The notes: generated from the sequence alone by a model not told the origin. Shown: positions 23,400 to 32,713, counted from the first letter of the stretch. The stretch is 51,364 nucleotides of DNA from Acidimicrobiaceae bacterium (GCA_003166025.1 PMWT01000107.1:43810-95173); one strand, 5' to 3'. Numbers and translations: made by a program.

Positions 23400-23897
23400 C
23401 TACTCTCGGCCGGCGCGGCGAGCCTGGCGGCCGACCAGGAACGTCCCGGCACGACGCTTGGCGACGGCCGGCAACGACCGTTCGACTTTGCGACCGGTGA
23501 TCTCGGCGGCCCGGACCCGGAAGGCCACCGGTACGCGACCCTCGCCCCGGGGCCGCTGCCCGCTCCCATTGCCCGAGCGGCTGGCGAAGCGGTCGGCGAG
23601 CAGGCGTAGGGTCAGGCCGGCGTCGTCACCGGACAGCTCCTCGTAGGTGCCCTGGATGATCACGCTGCGCCAACCACCGCCGGGAAGGTACTGGTCCACC
23701 TCGAAACACACGGACGGGTTGGCCCTCATCATGGTCACCTTCTGGCCTTCGACGGAGTACACGTAGGCGCAGCTCCCGTCCCAGGCGAAGATGACAGGGA
23801 CGACGTAAATCCGGCCGTCGGTGTAACAACCAACCCGGCCGACCACCTGTTCGCGCATGAACTCGTCGATCTCGGCCCGGGCCATTTCCTGGATCAC
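23400..23897 (-). CDS. Pyridoxamine-5'-phosphate-oxidase-like flavoprotein
   Basis: A 165-residue split-barrel flavin-binding protein of the PNPOx-like superfamily. RVGCYTDGRIYVVPVIFAWDG, then YVYSVEGQKVTMMRANPSVCFEVD, then WRSVIIQGTYEEL are the family's usual strands. These proteins bind FMN or F420 and often act as small reductases; NimA-like members are one group. GTG 23897 or ATG 23885 may be the start. It is divergent from the radical SAM gene across 157 bases and convergent with the LysR gene. Confidence 0.82.
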   Translation of the reverse strand: MIQEMARAEIDEFMREQVVGRVGCYTDGRIYVVPVIFAWDGSCAYVYSVEGQKVTMMRANPSVCFEVDQYLPGGGWRSVIIQGTYEELSGDDAGLTLRLLADRFASRSGNGSGQRPRGEGRVPVAFRVRAAEITGRKVERSLPAVAKRRAGTFLVGRQARRAGRE

Positions 23898-24054
23898 CCG
23901 TCAATTTTCCCACGCCCGCCCGCCACCCGGCACCTCGGCTCCCCATCTCCGCCCGGGTGCGCTTCTCGGTCACAGCCACGAGCAGGCGGCCACGGCCGCG
24001 ACTGAGCACCCGCCGCGGTGGCGCGTCCGGCACGAAAAGCGTCAATGTGGTGAT

Positions 24055-25164
24055 GTGAACTTCGACGAGGCGCCGATCCTGGTCTTCTGGGAGACCACTC
24101 GGGCGTGCGAGCTCGCCTGCCGGCACTGCCGGGCCGAAGCCATGCCCGAGCCTGCTCCCGGCGAGCTGACCACGAGCGAGGGGCTTCGCCTCATCCGCCA
24201 GCTCGCCGGTTTCGGCCCGCGGCCTCCGGTGCTCGTGATGACAGGCGGGGACGTGATGAGCCGCCCGGACCTGCTCGAGCTGGTGGCCGCCGCCGGCCAG
24301 GTCGGGGTGCCCGTGGCGCTGGCGCCGAGCGTCACTTCGAGGCTGAGGACGGGGCCGCTCGAGGAACTACGCCAGCTGGGCGTAGGCAGTGTCTCGCTCA
24401 GCTTGGACGGCGCCACGGCTGCCACTCACGAGGGGATCCGAGGTGCCCACGGGCACTTCGGGGAGACCGTCGCGGCCCTTCACCAGCTCCGTTCCCTTGG
24501 CTTCAAGGTGCAGGTGAACACGGCTGTCATGCGCGCCAACGTCGACGAACTGGCCGGCGTCGCCGCCATCGTCCAGGAGGTGGGCGCCGCCTCGTGGGAG
24601 GTGTTCTTCCTGGTACAGGTGGGCCGGGGCCGCGACGAGCAGGAGCTTTCGCCGGAGGAGAACGAGGACGTCGCGCACCTGTTGTTCGAAGCCTCGCACT
24701 ACGGCTTCGCGCTGAGGACGGTGGAAGGGCCATGGTGCCGCCGCGTGGCGGCCTGGCGAAAAGCGGCAACCCTCACGACCACGCCCGCCGCTGCTTTCCG
24801 CCTCGGCCCCCTGTACCGTCGGCAGTCCCCGCTTCTCCGCGAACTCTTGGGCCAACCGACAGGGCCGGCCCAGATGGCCAGCGCCGGCACCCGGGACGGC
24901 AAAGGGATCTTCTTCGTAGCCCACGACGGCTGGGCCTACCCGGCCGGTTTCCTACCGCTCCGGCTCGGCAACGTGAGGGAGCAGGGCCCCGTCGGCATCT
25001 ACCGGGACCATCCCCTGCTCCGGGCGGTCCGGGCCGCCGAGTTTGGGGGGCGGTGTGGCCGCTGCGAGTTCAAGGACGTCTGCGGCGGGTCGCGCGCACG
25101 TGCCTTTGCTTCCAGCGGCGACCCCCTGGCCGAGGATCCGGCCTGCGCTTACATCCCCGCGTGA
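24055..25164 (+). CDS. Radical SAM/SPASM protein (TIGR04053-like)
   Basis: A 369-residue radical SAM enzyme. The cluster motif is CELACRHC (Cys-x3-Cys-x2-Cys) near residue 20, followed by VLVMTGGDVMSRPDLLELV. The C-terminal CGRCEFKDVCGG plus a later Cys (DPACAYIPA) is a SPASM/twitch-type auxiliary cluster site. The opening NFDEAPILVFWETTRACELAC matches the TIGR04053 subfamily as I recall it. GTG 24055 is the likely start, though without a strong ribosome site. These enzymes often modify peptides or act in heme-related steps; the substrate is unknown here. Confidence 0.85.
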   Translation: MNFDEAPILVFWETTRACELACRHCRAEAMPEPAPGELTTSEGLRLIRQLAGFGPRPPVLVMTGGDVMSRPDLLELVAAAGQVGVPVALAPSVTSRLRTGPLEELRQLGVGSVSLSLDGATAATHEGIRGAHGHFGETVAALHQLRSLGFKVQVNTAVMRANVDELAGVAAIVQEVGAASWEVFFLVQVGRGRDEQELSPEENEDVAHLLFEASHYGFALRTVEGPWCRRVAAWRKAATLTTTPAAAFRLGPLYRRQSPLLRELLGQPTGPAQMASAGTRDGKGIFFVAHDGWAYPAGFLPLRLGNVREQGPVGIYRDHPLLRAVRAAEFGGRCGRCEFKDVCGGSRARAFASSGDPLAEDPACAYIPA

Positions 25165-25343
25165 GGCGGCCCGGCACGGGCCGGCGCAGGCATTCGGACG
25201 CTACCGGTGACCGGCCGGCCGCGCAGGTTGAGCATCCGCTGCACCAGGAAGGAATTATGTGTCCCCGGTCACCGCAGAGGCCGCTCCGGTCTTGACGTTG
25301 TGGTCCTCTGGGTGGTCCACTCTTGGTGGAGAGGGAGGCACCC

Positions 25344-25946
25344 ATGGCTCGCCTAAGGCGCTCGCAGCACTCAGTTCGGTTCTCGCACAGGATCCACCCC
25401 CAGCACCGTTTGCCCCGGAGGCAGCGTTGGTGGCGCACCGGGCGCCGGGCCGGCATCGGCGTGGCGGCCCTGGCGGCCTTGTTCTTCCCCGCCAGCGCGC
25501 TGGCCAGTTCGACGACCGGCTCGAAGACGAGCTCGGACATACCCGCTTTCGCCAATCTCAAGATCGCCGGCCTGCCGACGGTCACGGCCTCAGCCCCGGC
25601 ACGCTTTTCGGCCTGGTACCGCAATACCGGGGAGCCCGTCCTCAATTCGTTGGTCCAGGCGGACAACGACCTGTCGAGAGGCCAGTACCTGGCCGGCTGC
25701 TCGATTATCGAGAGCGTGGCCTCCAAGGGCCTGGCCCAGCCCTACCCGCCTGACCCTGCGCTCGCCTACCACTGGGCAGCCGCTCTGACCTTCAACATCA
25801 CCGGGGCTGGGGAGTGCCTGCAGGCGCAACGGCAGAAGAACTCGTCGGTCCTGCGGTCGGCGGCGGTGTACATCACCGACGGCTCCGGCCAGCTACGCGA
25901 TAGCGCTTCGGCCATCCAGGCCCTGGAGGGGCCCAGCCACTCTTAG
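25344..25946 (+). CDS. Secreted protein of unknown function
   Basis: A 200-residue protein from ATG 25344, with GGGAGG close upstream. A very basic N-terminal region (about 40 residues, Arg/His/Gln-rich) precedes a hydrophobic segment AGIGVAALAALFFPASALAS and probable cleavage. The mature part includes AWYRNTGEPVLNSLVQADND and two Cys residues (GCSIIES, GECLQAQ) that may pair. No family recognised. It lies 179 bases after the radical SAM gene on the same strand and may or may not share its transcript. Confidence 0.75.
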   Translation: MARLRRSQHSVRFSHRIHPQHRLPRRQRWWRTGRRAGIGVAALAALFFPASALASSTTGSKTSSDIPAFANLKIAGLPTVTASAPARFSAWYRNTGEPVLNSLVQADNDLSRGQYLAGCSIIESVASKGLAQPYPPDPALAYHWAAALTFNITGAGECLQAQRQKNSSVLRSAAVYITDGSGQLRDSASAIQALEGPSHS

Positions 25947-25980
25947 TGCGCTCTGACAGCGGGTGGCCCGTCCCGGGATG

Positions 25981-26319
25981 TCAGTGCTGGGCGGCAGCCT
26001 CCTCGACCGTGAGCTCGGCGGCGGGGTCGGCTTCGAGACGCTCGTCCGGGATGGTCGCACCGCTGAGCACCGAGCGTCCATAGGCGCCGGCGGCGAGGCG
26101 CCGCTCGGCACGCTCGATGGCCTGCAGGCGCACCTCGAGACCGGCGCTGACGGCGTCGTCGGCGCCCTCCGCCGTGAGCGGTTGCGCCGGGTCGCTCCAG
26201 TCGGCCGAGTCCTCTTCGGCGGCGCGGTCCTCGCTGCGGTCGACCTGTAGGCCGGAAATGAGCGCCTCTACCCTGGCGCGTTCCGCGGCCAGCAAGGCGC
26301 GTGCTCGGTCTTCATCCAC
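25981..26319 (-). CDS. DksA/TraR-like protein lacking zinc-finger cysteines
   Basis: A 112-residue protein with the DksA/TraR layout: an N-terminal helical coiled region (DRARALLAAERARVEALISG), an acidic stretch (EDRAAEEDSADWSDP), a second helix (LQAIERAERRLAAGAYG) and the globular end. In the family the end carries four zinc-binding Cys (YGxCxxCGxxIPxxRLxAxP...C..C). Here it reads YGRSVLSGATIPDERLEADP with no Cys at all. It may modulate RNA polymerase through its secondary channel, as DksA does, or have diverged. Zinc-less relatives exist in other bacteria. Confidence 0.8.
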   Translation of the reverse strand: MDEDRARALLAAERARVEALISGLQVDRSEDRAAEEDSADWSDPAQPLTAEGADDAVSAGLEVRLQAIERAERRLAAGAYGRSVLSGATIPDERLEADPAAELTVEEAAAQH

Positions 26320-26346
26320 TGGTTCCTCCCTGATCGGTCCGGAGTG

Positions 26347-26949
26347 TTACGGGTCCAAGGCCAGGCGTAAGCCGAAGCCGATGAGCACAACTCCGGTACA
26401 GCGGTCCATCCGCTGGCGCAGGCGGGCGTCGTCCATCCACCGGGTTACCGGCCGTGACGCTGTGAGCAGGATGGCGAAATAGGCCGCCGTGAGCGCGACG
26501 AAGATGGCACCGAAAAGTAGCGACATCCAGGCCACGGAATAACCGTGGGGCACGAAACCGGGCAGGAACGTGACGAAAAAGACGCCCACCTTGGGATTGA
26601 GGAGGTCGGTGAACAGCCCGGCTGTGTAGCCAGTGGCGCGTTGGCGACGGGGGGACGTGCCCGCTCCGGCCCGCGCCTGCAGGGACCTCACGCCCAGGTA
26701 GACGAGGTAGACGGCGCCCGCGATCCGGAGGCCGATATAGGCGTCGTGGCTGGCGCGCAGCACCGCCGAAAGGCCTAGGACGGCAGTGACGACCCAGACC
26801 GTGAGGCCGGAGAGCACGCCGAGCACGGTGCGGGCGGCAACCCGCCGGCCGCCCTTCACAAGGTTGCGCACGACCACCAGGGTGTCCGGCCCGGGCAGGA
26901 GCACGACCAGCGTCGCCGCCAACGCGAAAGTCGCCGTGCTCGTGAGCAT
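26347..26949 (-). CDS. LysE/RhtB-family amino-acid exporter
   Basis: A 200-residue membrane protein with six hydrophobic segments. The N-terminal LLPGPDTLVVVRNLVKGGRR is the LysE/RhtB hallmark; YLGVRSLQAR and GLFTDLLNPKVGVFFVTFLP are further conserved parts. It would export amino acids or homoserine-lactone-like molecules. Directly upstream of the DksA-like gene on the same strand (27-base gap), so the two may be co-transcribed. Confidence 0.88.
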   Translation of the reverse strand: MLTSTATFALAATLVVLLPGPDTLVVVRNLVKGGRRVAARTVLGVLSGLTVWVVTAVLGLSAVLRASHDAYIGLRIAGAVYLVYLGVRSLQARAGAGTSPRRQRATGYTAGLFTDLLNPKVGVFFVTFLPGFVPHGYSVAWMSLLFGAIFVALTAAYFAILLTASRPVTRWMDDARLRQRMDRCTGVVLIGFGLRLALDP

Positions 26950-27018
26950 GGCGAGAGCTTACGCGACGTGCTCCTAAAGAGCCGGGCTCAAGCGCGGGCG
27001 TGCACCTCGATTGATCGG

Positions 27019-27768
27019 TCAACCTGTGGGCCCGAAACGCTCGACGCGGATATCGCCCGGCGCGGCACCGGCGGCGGTGAGCAGTTCCGTGGCGTTGTCG
27101 GCAAAGCCGGCCGACCCGCAGACATAGACGATAGAGCCGGCCACGAGGACACGGGCGACGTCGTCGAGATCGAGCCGGCCGGGCGGCCGAGGCGAGCCGG
27201 GCGGCGCCACACGCGTGTAGACGACCGTCGTCTCCGACCCCGGTAACTCGTCCGCGTAATAGAGGTCGGTGGGCGCCCGCACGGACACCAGGAGCCGGAC
27301 GAGGTCGCTCCGCTGCGTCTGACGGGCAAGGCGCAGCATGGACATGAGCGGGACGGTCCCCGAGCCCCCTCCGACGAGAACGGCAGCCGTCTCCCCCCGC
27401 CACACGAACCAGCCACCGATCGGCCCGCGCACCTCCAGGACGTCGCCGGGCACGACAACGTCGTGCAAGAAGCTCGACACTTCGCCTTCTTCGAGCCTCT
27501 CGACGGTCAGCTCCATCTCGGGCCCTCCATCGGGCGCGCTGGCTACCGAATAGCTACGCGACGCCACGTAACCATCGGGCGCCGTCAGCCGCACGACGTA
27601 GTGCTGGCCGGCCTGATGGCCGGACGGTCCGGGCAGCCTGAGGCGAAAGGTCTTGGCGCTCGCCGTCTCCGGCCGGACCTCGACGACCGTGGCCATCTGC
27701 CAGGGCCCGAGCCGCCGCCCGGGAGCCGGTGCACCAGTCATCCTCCGTGCCGCTGTTCGAGGAAGCAC
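27019..27768 (-). CDS. Ferredoxin-NADP-reductase-like FAD/NAD(P) oxidoreductase
   Basis: A 249-residue two-domain reductase. SRSYSVASAP is the flavin-binding RxYS motif, GPIGGWFVW the following loop. VLVGGGSGTVPLMSMLR is the NAD(P)-binding loop and YVCGSAGFADNATELL the CGxxxF end motif. No 2Fe-2S domain follows, so it would pass electrons to a separate partner. GTG 27768 has GGAGGTGG about ten bases upstream; ATG 27741 is the alternative. The 118 bases upstream to the DUF1275 gene show nothing clear. Confidence 0.87.
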   Translation of the reverse strand: MLPRTAARRMTGAPAPGRRLGPWQMATVVEVRPETASAKTFRLRLPGPSGHQAGQHYVVRLTAPDGYVASRSYSVASAPDGGPEMELTVERLEEGEVSSFLHDVVVPGDVLEVRGPIGGWFVWRGETAAVLVGGGSGTVPLMSMLRLARQTQRSDLVRLLVSVRAPTDLYYADELPGSETTVVYTRVAPPGSPRPPGRLDLDDVARVLVAGSIVYVCGSAGFADNATELLTAAGAAPGDIRVERFGPTG

Positions 27769-27886
27769 ATCTGACGACCACCTCCGGCGTCAGTCTGGCA
27801 TGGAGCGGTGAAATGCACGTGGGCCCCAGGCCGTGCAGATCGAGGTGGAGGAGATCGGGGCCCTGACGACGAGCGTGGTCAAGGGC

Positions 27887-28660
27887 CTACCCGGGACCAC
27901 CTGAGGCCGTCCGCCACAGCCCGGGGCCCTGGGCGGCTATCACCGCACAAACGCTCACCGCCGCCAGGAGACCAACGGCTATGGCCAGCACCGCGGTGAG
28001 GTCGCCGTGCAGGACAAGCTCGGCGCCGGCGACGGCGCCTGCGAACATGGCCCCGATAGCCAGGCCACGGCGGCTCAGCGCCAGCCGGCGGTTCGGCGCC
28101 CGTAGGTCGGCGGCGATGCCGGTCAGGGTCATGGTGAGCACCGTCGTAGTGAGGTCGGGGACGGCCAGCCGGCGGGCGACGGCGTTTTGTACGCCCATGG
28201 CCGTCGCCAGGAGAGCCGCTATTACGTCCCGCGGGAGGGCGTGAAAAGGAGCGCCGCTCCCGGCCACCAGCGCCAGGCCACCGGCGACGAGCACCACCTC
28301 GAGGAGGGCACCGGCCCGGACGAGCTTCGCCCTGTCACCGGCCACCTGATGGATGAGGGCCCCGCCCGCGGCGGCGCCAACCAGGAACCCGGCCAGGGCC
28401 GACAGCGACGACCCCAGTGAGAAGCCGGGGGCGCCGGCGAGCGCAAAAGCCACAAAGACCACGTTGCCGGTCATGTTCGCCACGAAGACGCGGCCCAGTT
28501 CCAGGATGCTGAAGGCGTCGACCAGGCCCGTAGTTATGGTCAGCGCCAGCAGTAGCCACGGGAGCGGCCCGTGGTCGCGCCGGCTCCACATGGCCGGCGT
28601 GCGCGCCGGCGACGGTGACGGCGACGGTGACGCCGGCCCCTTGGCGTCCGCGGTGCTCAC
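27887..28660 (-). CDS. DUF1275 (YoaK-type) membrane protein
   Basis: A 257-residue membrane protein. After a Ser-Pro repeat (SPSPSPSPA) come six or more hydrophobic segments, starting WLLLALTITTGLVDAFSILE. VFVANMTGNVVFVAFALAG is the DUF1275 hallmark, and the later MGVQNAVARR with DLTTTVLTMTLTG is also typical. Function not established; transport is often supposed. GTG 28660 overlaps the glcF stop (GTGA), which ties it to the glycolate operon and suggests a role in moving glycolate or a related acid (inference). Confidence 0.85.
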   Translation of the reverse strand: MSTADAKGPASPSPSPSPARTPAMWSRRDHGPLPWLLLALTITTGLVDAFSILELGRVFVANMTGNVVFVAFALAGAPGFSLGSSLSALAGFLVGAAAGGALIHQVAGDRAKLVRAGALLEVVLVAGGLALVAGSGAPFHALPRDVIAALLATAMGVQNAVARRLAVPDLTTTVLTMTLTGIAADLRAPNRRLALSRRGLAIGAMFAGAVAGAELVLHGDLTAVLAIAVGLLAAVSVCAVIAAQGPGLWRTASGGPG

Positions 28661-29973
28661 ATAAGCATCGTAGAGACAACTGGGCCCTGACTGTCCCCGA
28701 GCTGGGCCCCGCGGACCGAGGCGTCCAGCACTTCGGCTATGTGGTAGGCGGCGATCGACCAACCGCCGCGCTCGGCCGCGGCGCGGATTTGCATGGTGCA
28801 ACCAGGGTTGGCGGTGACCAGGGCCCCGGCACCCGTGGCCCGCACGTTGGCCGCCTTGCGGTCGCCGAGCTCGCCCGCCGGCCCGGGCTGCAGCAGGTTA
28901 TAGACACCGGCTGAGCCGCAGCACAGTTGACCCTCGGCGATCTCGCGGCGCTCGAGGCCGGGAATGGCGTCGAGCAGGGCGCGAGGCGCGTCACGGATGC
29001 CTTGGGCGTGGGCCAGGTGGCAGGCATCGTGATAGGCGACCGTGGCCTGGAGCGGGTGGCGAGGGGCGCGCGGGCCCACCTCCACGAGGAACTCTGAGAG
29101 GTCGCGCACCCGGGCCGAGAACTGTCGGGCACGCTCGCCATAACCGGGCTCGTCGCTCAGCAGGTGACCGTACTCTTTCATGGCCGAGCCGCACCCCGCG
29201 GCGTTGACGATCACCTTGTCGGCCCCGGGCGCCGAGAAGGCGTCGATCGTCGCCTTGGCGTACCGGACCGCCTCCTCTTCCCGCCCGGCGTGACCCGAGA
29301 GGGCGCCGCAGCACCCTTGCGCCCGCGGGATCTCGACGTCAAAGCCCTCGGCCGCCAGCACGCGGGCGGTGGCGGCGTTGACGGGCGAAAAAAAGACGCT
29401 TTGGACACAGCCGGTGAGCATGGCCACCGTGCCCCGACGGGGTGACGCGGCCGGCACCCGGCCCCCGAGGCGCTGGTAGGGACCAGGAGGCGGTGCCACC
29501 GACTCCATGGCCCGGACCACGGGCGGCAGGCGGGCGGCGATGAACGGGTGCCTCAGGGCCCGGCGCAGGCCACTGGCCTCCGCCGCCACCAGCGCGGCAC
29601 GGGCGGCTCGAAGCCGACGGGGATGGGGGAAGAGGCCGAAGATGAGCGCACGCGCCGCCCGCTCCCCCGGCGGGCGACGGACCTGGCGTTCGATCTGTGC
29701 CCGCGTGGCCGTCAGGAGCCGGTCGTACTTCACCCCGGACGGACATGACGTCAAGCAGCCCATGCACGACAGGCAGCTGTCCATGTGAGCCGTGACAGCG
29801 CCGGCCAGCGGGGCGCCGTCGAGAGCCTGGGCGATCAAGTGGACGCGGCCCCGGGGCGAGTCCATCTCCTGGCCCCACAAGGCGTAAGTCGGGCAGCTGG
29901 GGAGGCAGAACCCGCAGTGCACGCAGTCATCGACCAGGGCGCGCTCGGGCGGGCGGTGGTCGTCGAAGGACAT
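28657..29973 (-). CDS. glcF: Glycolate oxidase iron-sulfur subunit
   Basis: A 438-residue protein with two ferredoxin-type 4Fe-4S motifs, CVHCGFCLPSCPTY and CLSCMGCLTSCPSG, and two CCG-type cysteine-rich domains (AQGCCGALSGHAG and GQLCCGSAGVYNLLQ). It transfers electrons from the flavin subunits of glycolate oxidase to the membrane chain. ATG 29973 overlaps the glcE stop by one base. The order glcD-glcE-glcF matches E. coli. Confidence 0.92.
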   Translation of the reverse strand: MSFDDHRPPERALVDDCVHCGFCLPSCPTYALWGQEMDSPRGRVHLIAQALDGAPLAGAVTAHMDSCLSCMGCLTSCPSGVKYDRLLTATRAQIERQVRRPPGERAARALIFGLFPHPRRLRAARAALVAAEASGLRRALRHPFIAARLPPVVRAMESVAPPPGPYQRLGGRVPAASPRRGTVAMLTGCVQSVFFSPVNAATARVLAAEGFDVEIPRAQGCCGALSGHAGREEEAVRYAKATIDAFSAPGADKVIVNAAGCGSAMKEYGHLLSDEPGYGERARQFSARVRDLSEFLVEVGPRAPRHPLQATVAYHDACHLAHAQGIRDAPRALLDAIPGLERREIAEGQLCCGSAGVYNLLQPGPAGELGDRKAANVRATGAGALVTANPGCTMQIRAAAERGGWSIAAYHIAEVLDASVRGAQLGDSQGPVVSTMLM

Positions 29974-31208
29974 CAGATGCCCCCGACAAAACGGCCAGGG
30001 GCAAGCCGGCGGTCCGGGTCGAACTCCCCCTTGACCCTGCGCATCAGGTCGAGCCCCGGCACCGGCCCCCAGACGTCGAGCGCCGCCTTGGTCGTCGCCG
30101 GGGCCCGGACCACGACGGCGTTGCCTCCGAGACGCCCACAACCATCGCGCAGCTCGCCCAACAGGCCGGCCACTGCCGCGGGCGCCCCGTCCTCGCCCAG
30201 GCCAATGAAGAACACCCCGGCACCGGCCGACCCCCGGAGCACCGGTGCCAGCCCGTACGCGACGGCCAGGCGCCGCACCAGGCCGAGCAGGCCCGTGGCC
30301 CGGCTGAGCTCGGTGGTCACCTTGAATGTCACCGGCCCCGGCAGAGACCCCCAGGTGGCAGGTGGGCGATCGGAGGCGTCCGCCCCACCAAGGACCTGAG
30401 CGACAGCTCCCGCCCGCTCGTCGACGGCACCGGCCCCACCCTCAACGAGCACCGACAGCTCGATGCTCCCGTCCGGGCGAGCGCGCTCGAGCTCGATAGC
30501 GGTTGGCGCCATCTGGGAGCCGAGCACGCGGGCCAGCACCGGCTTGAGCGCGGCCTCGTCGGCGTACACCGCCGTTATGTAGAGCCGGTGGGGAGGTAGG
30601 GGCCGGAGCCTGAAGATGGCCTCGGTCACGATCCCGAGCGTGCCGTACGAGCCGGTGAAAAGCTTGGCCAGGTCGTAGCCGGCGACGTTTTTCACTACCC
30701 TGCTGCCGGAGCGGACGATCGCTCCGTCGGCCCGTACGACGGTGACACCGATCAAGAGGTCACGTACCGCTCCGTAGAAATAACGGGCTGGTCCGCAAAT
30801 CCCCGTGGCGATGACGCCACCGATGGTCGACCCGGGGACGACCTCGTCCACCGGGAGCCACTGGCCCCCGCCAGCGAGCTGCCGGTTTAGCGCCGCCAGC
30901 GCCGCGCCCGCCTGCACACGGGCCACGAGGTCGCCCCGGGCATGCTCGAGGACCGTGCTCATGGCCGAGAGGTCGACCACCACCTGGGCCGAGCTCGGGG
31001 GGGCCCCCCACTCGAGCTTGGTGCCCGCCCCCCGAGCCACGACGGTGCAGTGGCGCCGCGCCGCCAGGGTCATGACCGACGCCACTTCTTCGTTACTGCG
31101 AGGCGAGACGACGACCTCGGGCGCCACCCCGTCAACGGCATCCCCGACGCCCGCCGGCCGTGGGCCCGAGCCGGGGCAGGAGCGTACGAGCCCGTCGATG
31201 AGCTCCAT
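29973..31208 (-). CDS. glcE: Glycolate oxidase FAD-binding subunit GlcE
   Basis: A 411-residue FAD-binding type 4 protein. ARGAGTKLEWGAPP is the FAD-pyrophosphate loop, VPGSTIGGVIATGICGPAR and VKNVAGYDLAKLFTGSYGTLG the further family blocks. It partners GlcD in the oxidation of glycolate to glyoxylate. It is larger than E. coli GlcE (about 350 residues) because the C-terminal half is extended. The ATG overlaps the glcD stop. Confidence 0.92.
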   Translation of the reverse strand: MELIDGLVRSCPGSGPRPAGVGDAVDGVAPEVVVSPRSNEEVASVMTLAARRHCTVVARGAGTKLEWGAPPSSAQVVVDLSAMSTVLEHARGDLVARVQAGAALAALNRQLAGGGQWLPVDEVVPGSTIGGVIATGICGPARYFYGAVRDLLIGVTVVRADGAIVRSGSRVVKNVAGYDLAKLFTGSYGTLGIVTEAIFRLRPLPPHRLYITAVYADEAALKPVLARVLGSQMAPTAIELERARPDGSIELSVLVEGGAGAVDERAGAVAQVLGGADASDRPPATWGSLPGPVTFKVTTELSRATGLLGLVRRLAVAYGLAPVLRGSAGAGVFFIGLGEDGAPAAVAGLLGELRDGCGRLGGNAVVVRAPATTKAALDVWGPVPGLDLMRRVKGEFDPDRRLAPGRFVGGI

Positions 31209-32713
31209 CAGAACAGCTCGGCCAGACCGCTCTCGACGAGCGGGTGGGCCCCACTGTGGTGGCCGGCCGGCTCACCGCACAGCCGCGGCATGGGGACCAC
31301 CTTGCCCGGGTTGCAAAGCCCCTGCGGGTCGAAGGCACGCTTCAAGAGCATCATCGTGGCGAGGTCGTCGGGGCCGAACATCTTGGGCATGGCCTTCAAC
31401 TTGTCGAGGCCGACACCGTGTTCCCCGGTGATGGAACCACCATGCGCCAGGCACAGGTCGAGGATCCGGCCCGACACCTCCTCGGCCCGGGCCAGTTCGC
31501 CATCAACGCGCGCATCGAAGAGCACCAGAGGATGGAGGTTGCCGTCCCCGGCGTGGAACACGTTGGCCACGCGGACGCCCGCCGCCGCCGACAGGGCACC
31601 GATCTCGCTCAGGACCTCCTCCAAGGCGGTGCGGGGCACGACACCGTCCTGGACGATGTAGTCGGGGCTGATCCGGCCGACGGCGGCGAAGGCCGACTTC
31701 CGGCCCACCCAGATCCGGGCCCGCTCCACGGCGTCGGCCGCTCGGCGGATCTCGAACGCACCGGCGTCGGTGCAATGGCGTTCCACTTCCTCCAGCCCGG
31801 CGGCCACGTCCACGGCCGGGCCGTCCAGTTCCACGATTAGGACCGCGCCCGCGCCCGGCGGGTAGTCGCATTTGACGGTGGCCTCGGCGGCGGCGATGGC
31901 CAACGCGTCCATGATCTCCAGCGCCGCCGGGACCAGGCCGGCAGCGATGATCGACGACACAGCGGCTCCCGCGCCTGCGGTGCCGTCGAAGGCGGCCAGG
32001 ACCGTCTGGACGGCCTCGGGAGCGCGCAGCAGGCGGACCGTGACCCTGGTAACTATGCCCAGCGTGCCCTCGGACCCCACCAGCGCCCCGATCAGGTCGT
32101 AGCCCGGGGGGTCGGCCGCCTTGCCTCCGAGCTCTACGAGCTCCCCTTGTGGAGTGACCAGGTCGAGCCCGGTTACGTGGTTAGTGGTGAACCCGTACTT
32201 GAGGCAGTGAGCACCGCCGGAGTTCTCGGCGACGTTGCCTCCGATCGAGCAGACCTGCTGGCTCGACGGGTCGGGAGCGTAGTAGTGACCATGCCCCGCC
32301 GCCGCCCGGGTGATGTCGAGGTTCGCCACTCCGGGCTCCAGGACGGCCCGCTGGTTGGGCACGTCAAGTTCGATCAGTTGGCGCATCTTCGCCAGTACGA
32401 CCAGGACGCCCGCGGCCTGGGGGACGGCGCCGCCCGAAAGACCGGTGCCCGCGCCCCGGGCAACAAAGGGGACGTGGGCCGCCGCGCACTCGCGTACGAC
32501 GGTACGGACGTCGTCCGCCGTCCTCACGGCCACCGCCAGCGCGGGCACGACTCGGTACTGCATCAACCCGTCGCACTCGTACGTCGCCAGCTCGACGGGA
32601 TCGGTTATCAACTTGTCGGCGCCGACAAGAGACGCCAGGCGCTCGGTGAGCCGGGCCACGGCACCCGGGGCCGCGACGGGAGCTGTCGCCGCAGCTCTCA
32701 CCGGGGCTGTCAC
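31208..32713 (-). CDS. glcD: Glycolate oxidase catalytic FAD subunit GlcD
   Basis: A 501-residue FAD-linked 2-hydroxyacid dehydrogenase. PFVARGAGTGLSGGAVP and SIGGNVAENSGGAHCLKYG form the FAD site; VFHAGDGNLHP and ITGEHGVGLDK supply the C-terminal active-site His residues. GTG 32713 overlaps the malate synthase stop (GTGA) and gives normal family length; a longer frame adds unlikely Arg-rich sequence. With GlcE and GlcF it turns glycolate into glyoxylate. D-lactate is the main alternative substrate, but the adjacent malate synthase favours glycolate. Confidence 0.92.
   Translation of the reverse strand: MTAPVRAAATAPVAAPGAVARLTERLASLVGADKLITDPVELATYECDGLMQYRVVPALAVAVRTADDVRTVVRECAAAHVPFVARGAGTGLSGGAVPQAAGVLVVLAKMRQLIELDVPNQRAVLEPGVANLDITRAAAGHGHYYAPDPSSQQVCSIGGNVAENSGGAHCLKYGFTTNHVTGLDLVTPQGELVELGGKAADPPGYDLIGALVGSEGTLGIVTRVTVRLLRAPEAVQTVLAAFDGTAGAGAAVSSIIAAGLVPAALEIMDALAIAAAEATVKCDYPPGAGAVLIVELDGPAVDVAAGLEEVERHCTDAGAFEIRRAADAVERARIWVGRKSAFAAVGRISPDYIVQDGVVPRTALEEVLSEIGALSAAAGVRVANVFHAGDGNLHPLVLFDARVDGELARAEEVSGRILDLCLAHGGSITGEHGVGLDKLKAMPKMFGPDDLATMMLLKRAFDPQGLCNPGKVVPMPRLCGEPAGHHSGAHPLVESGLAELF

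Noticed and set aside
25259..25753. A 164-codon frame from GTG 25259 with a good ribosome site.
   Set aside because: Beyond the first few codons, third-position GC falls, and the overlapping frame from 25344 carries a clear signal peptide.
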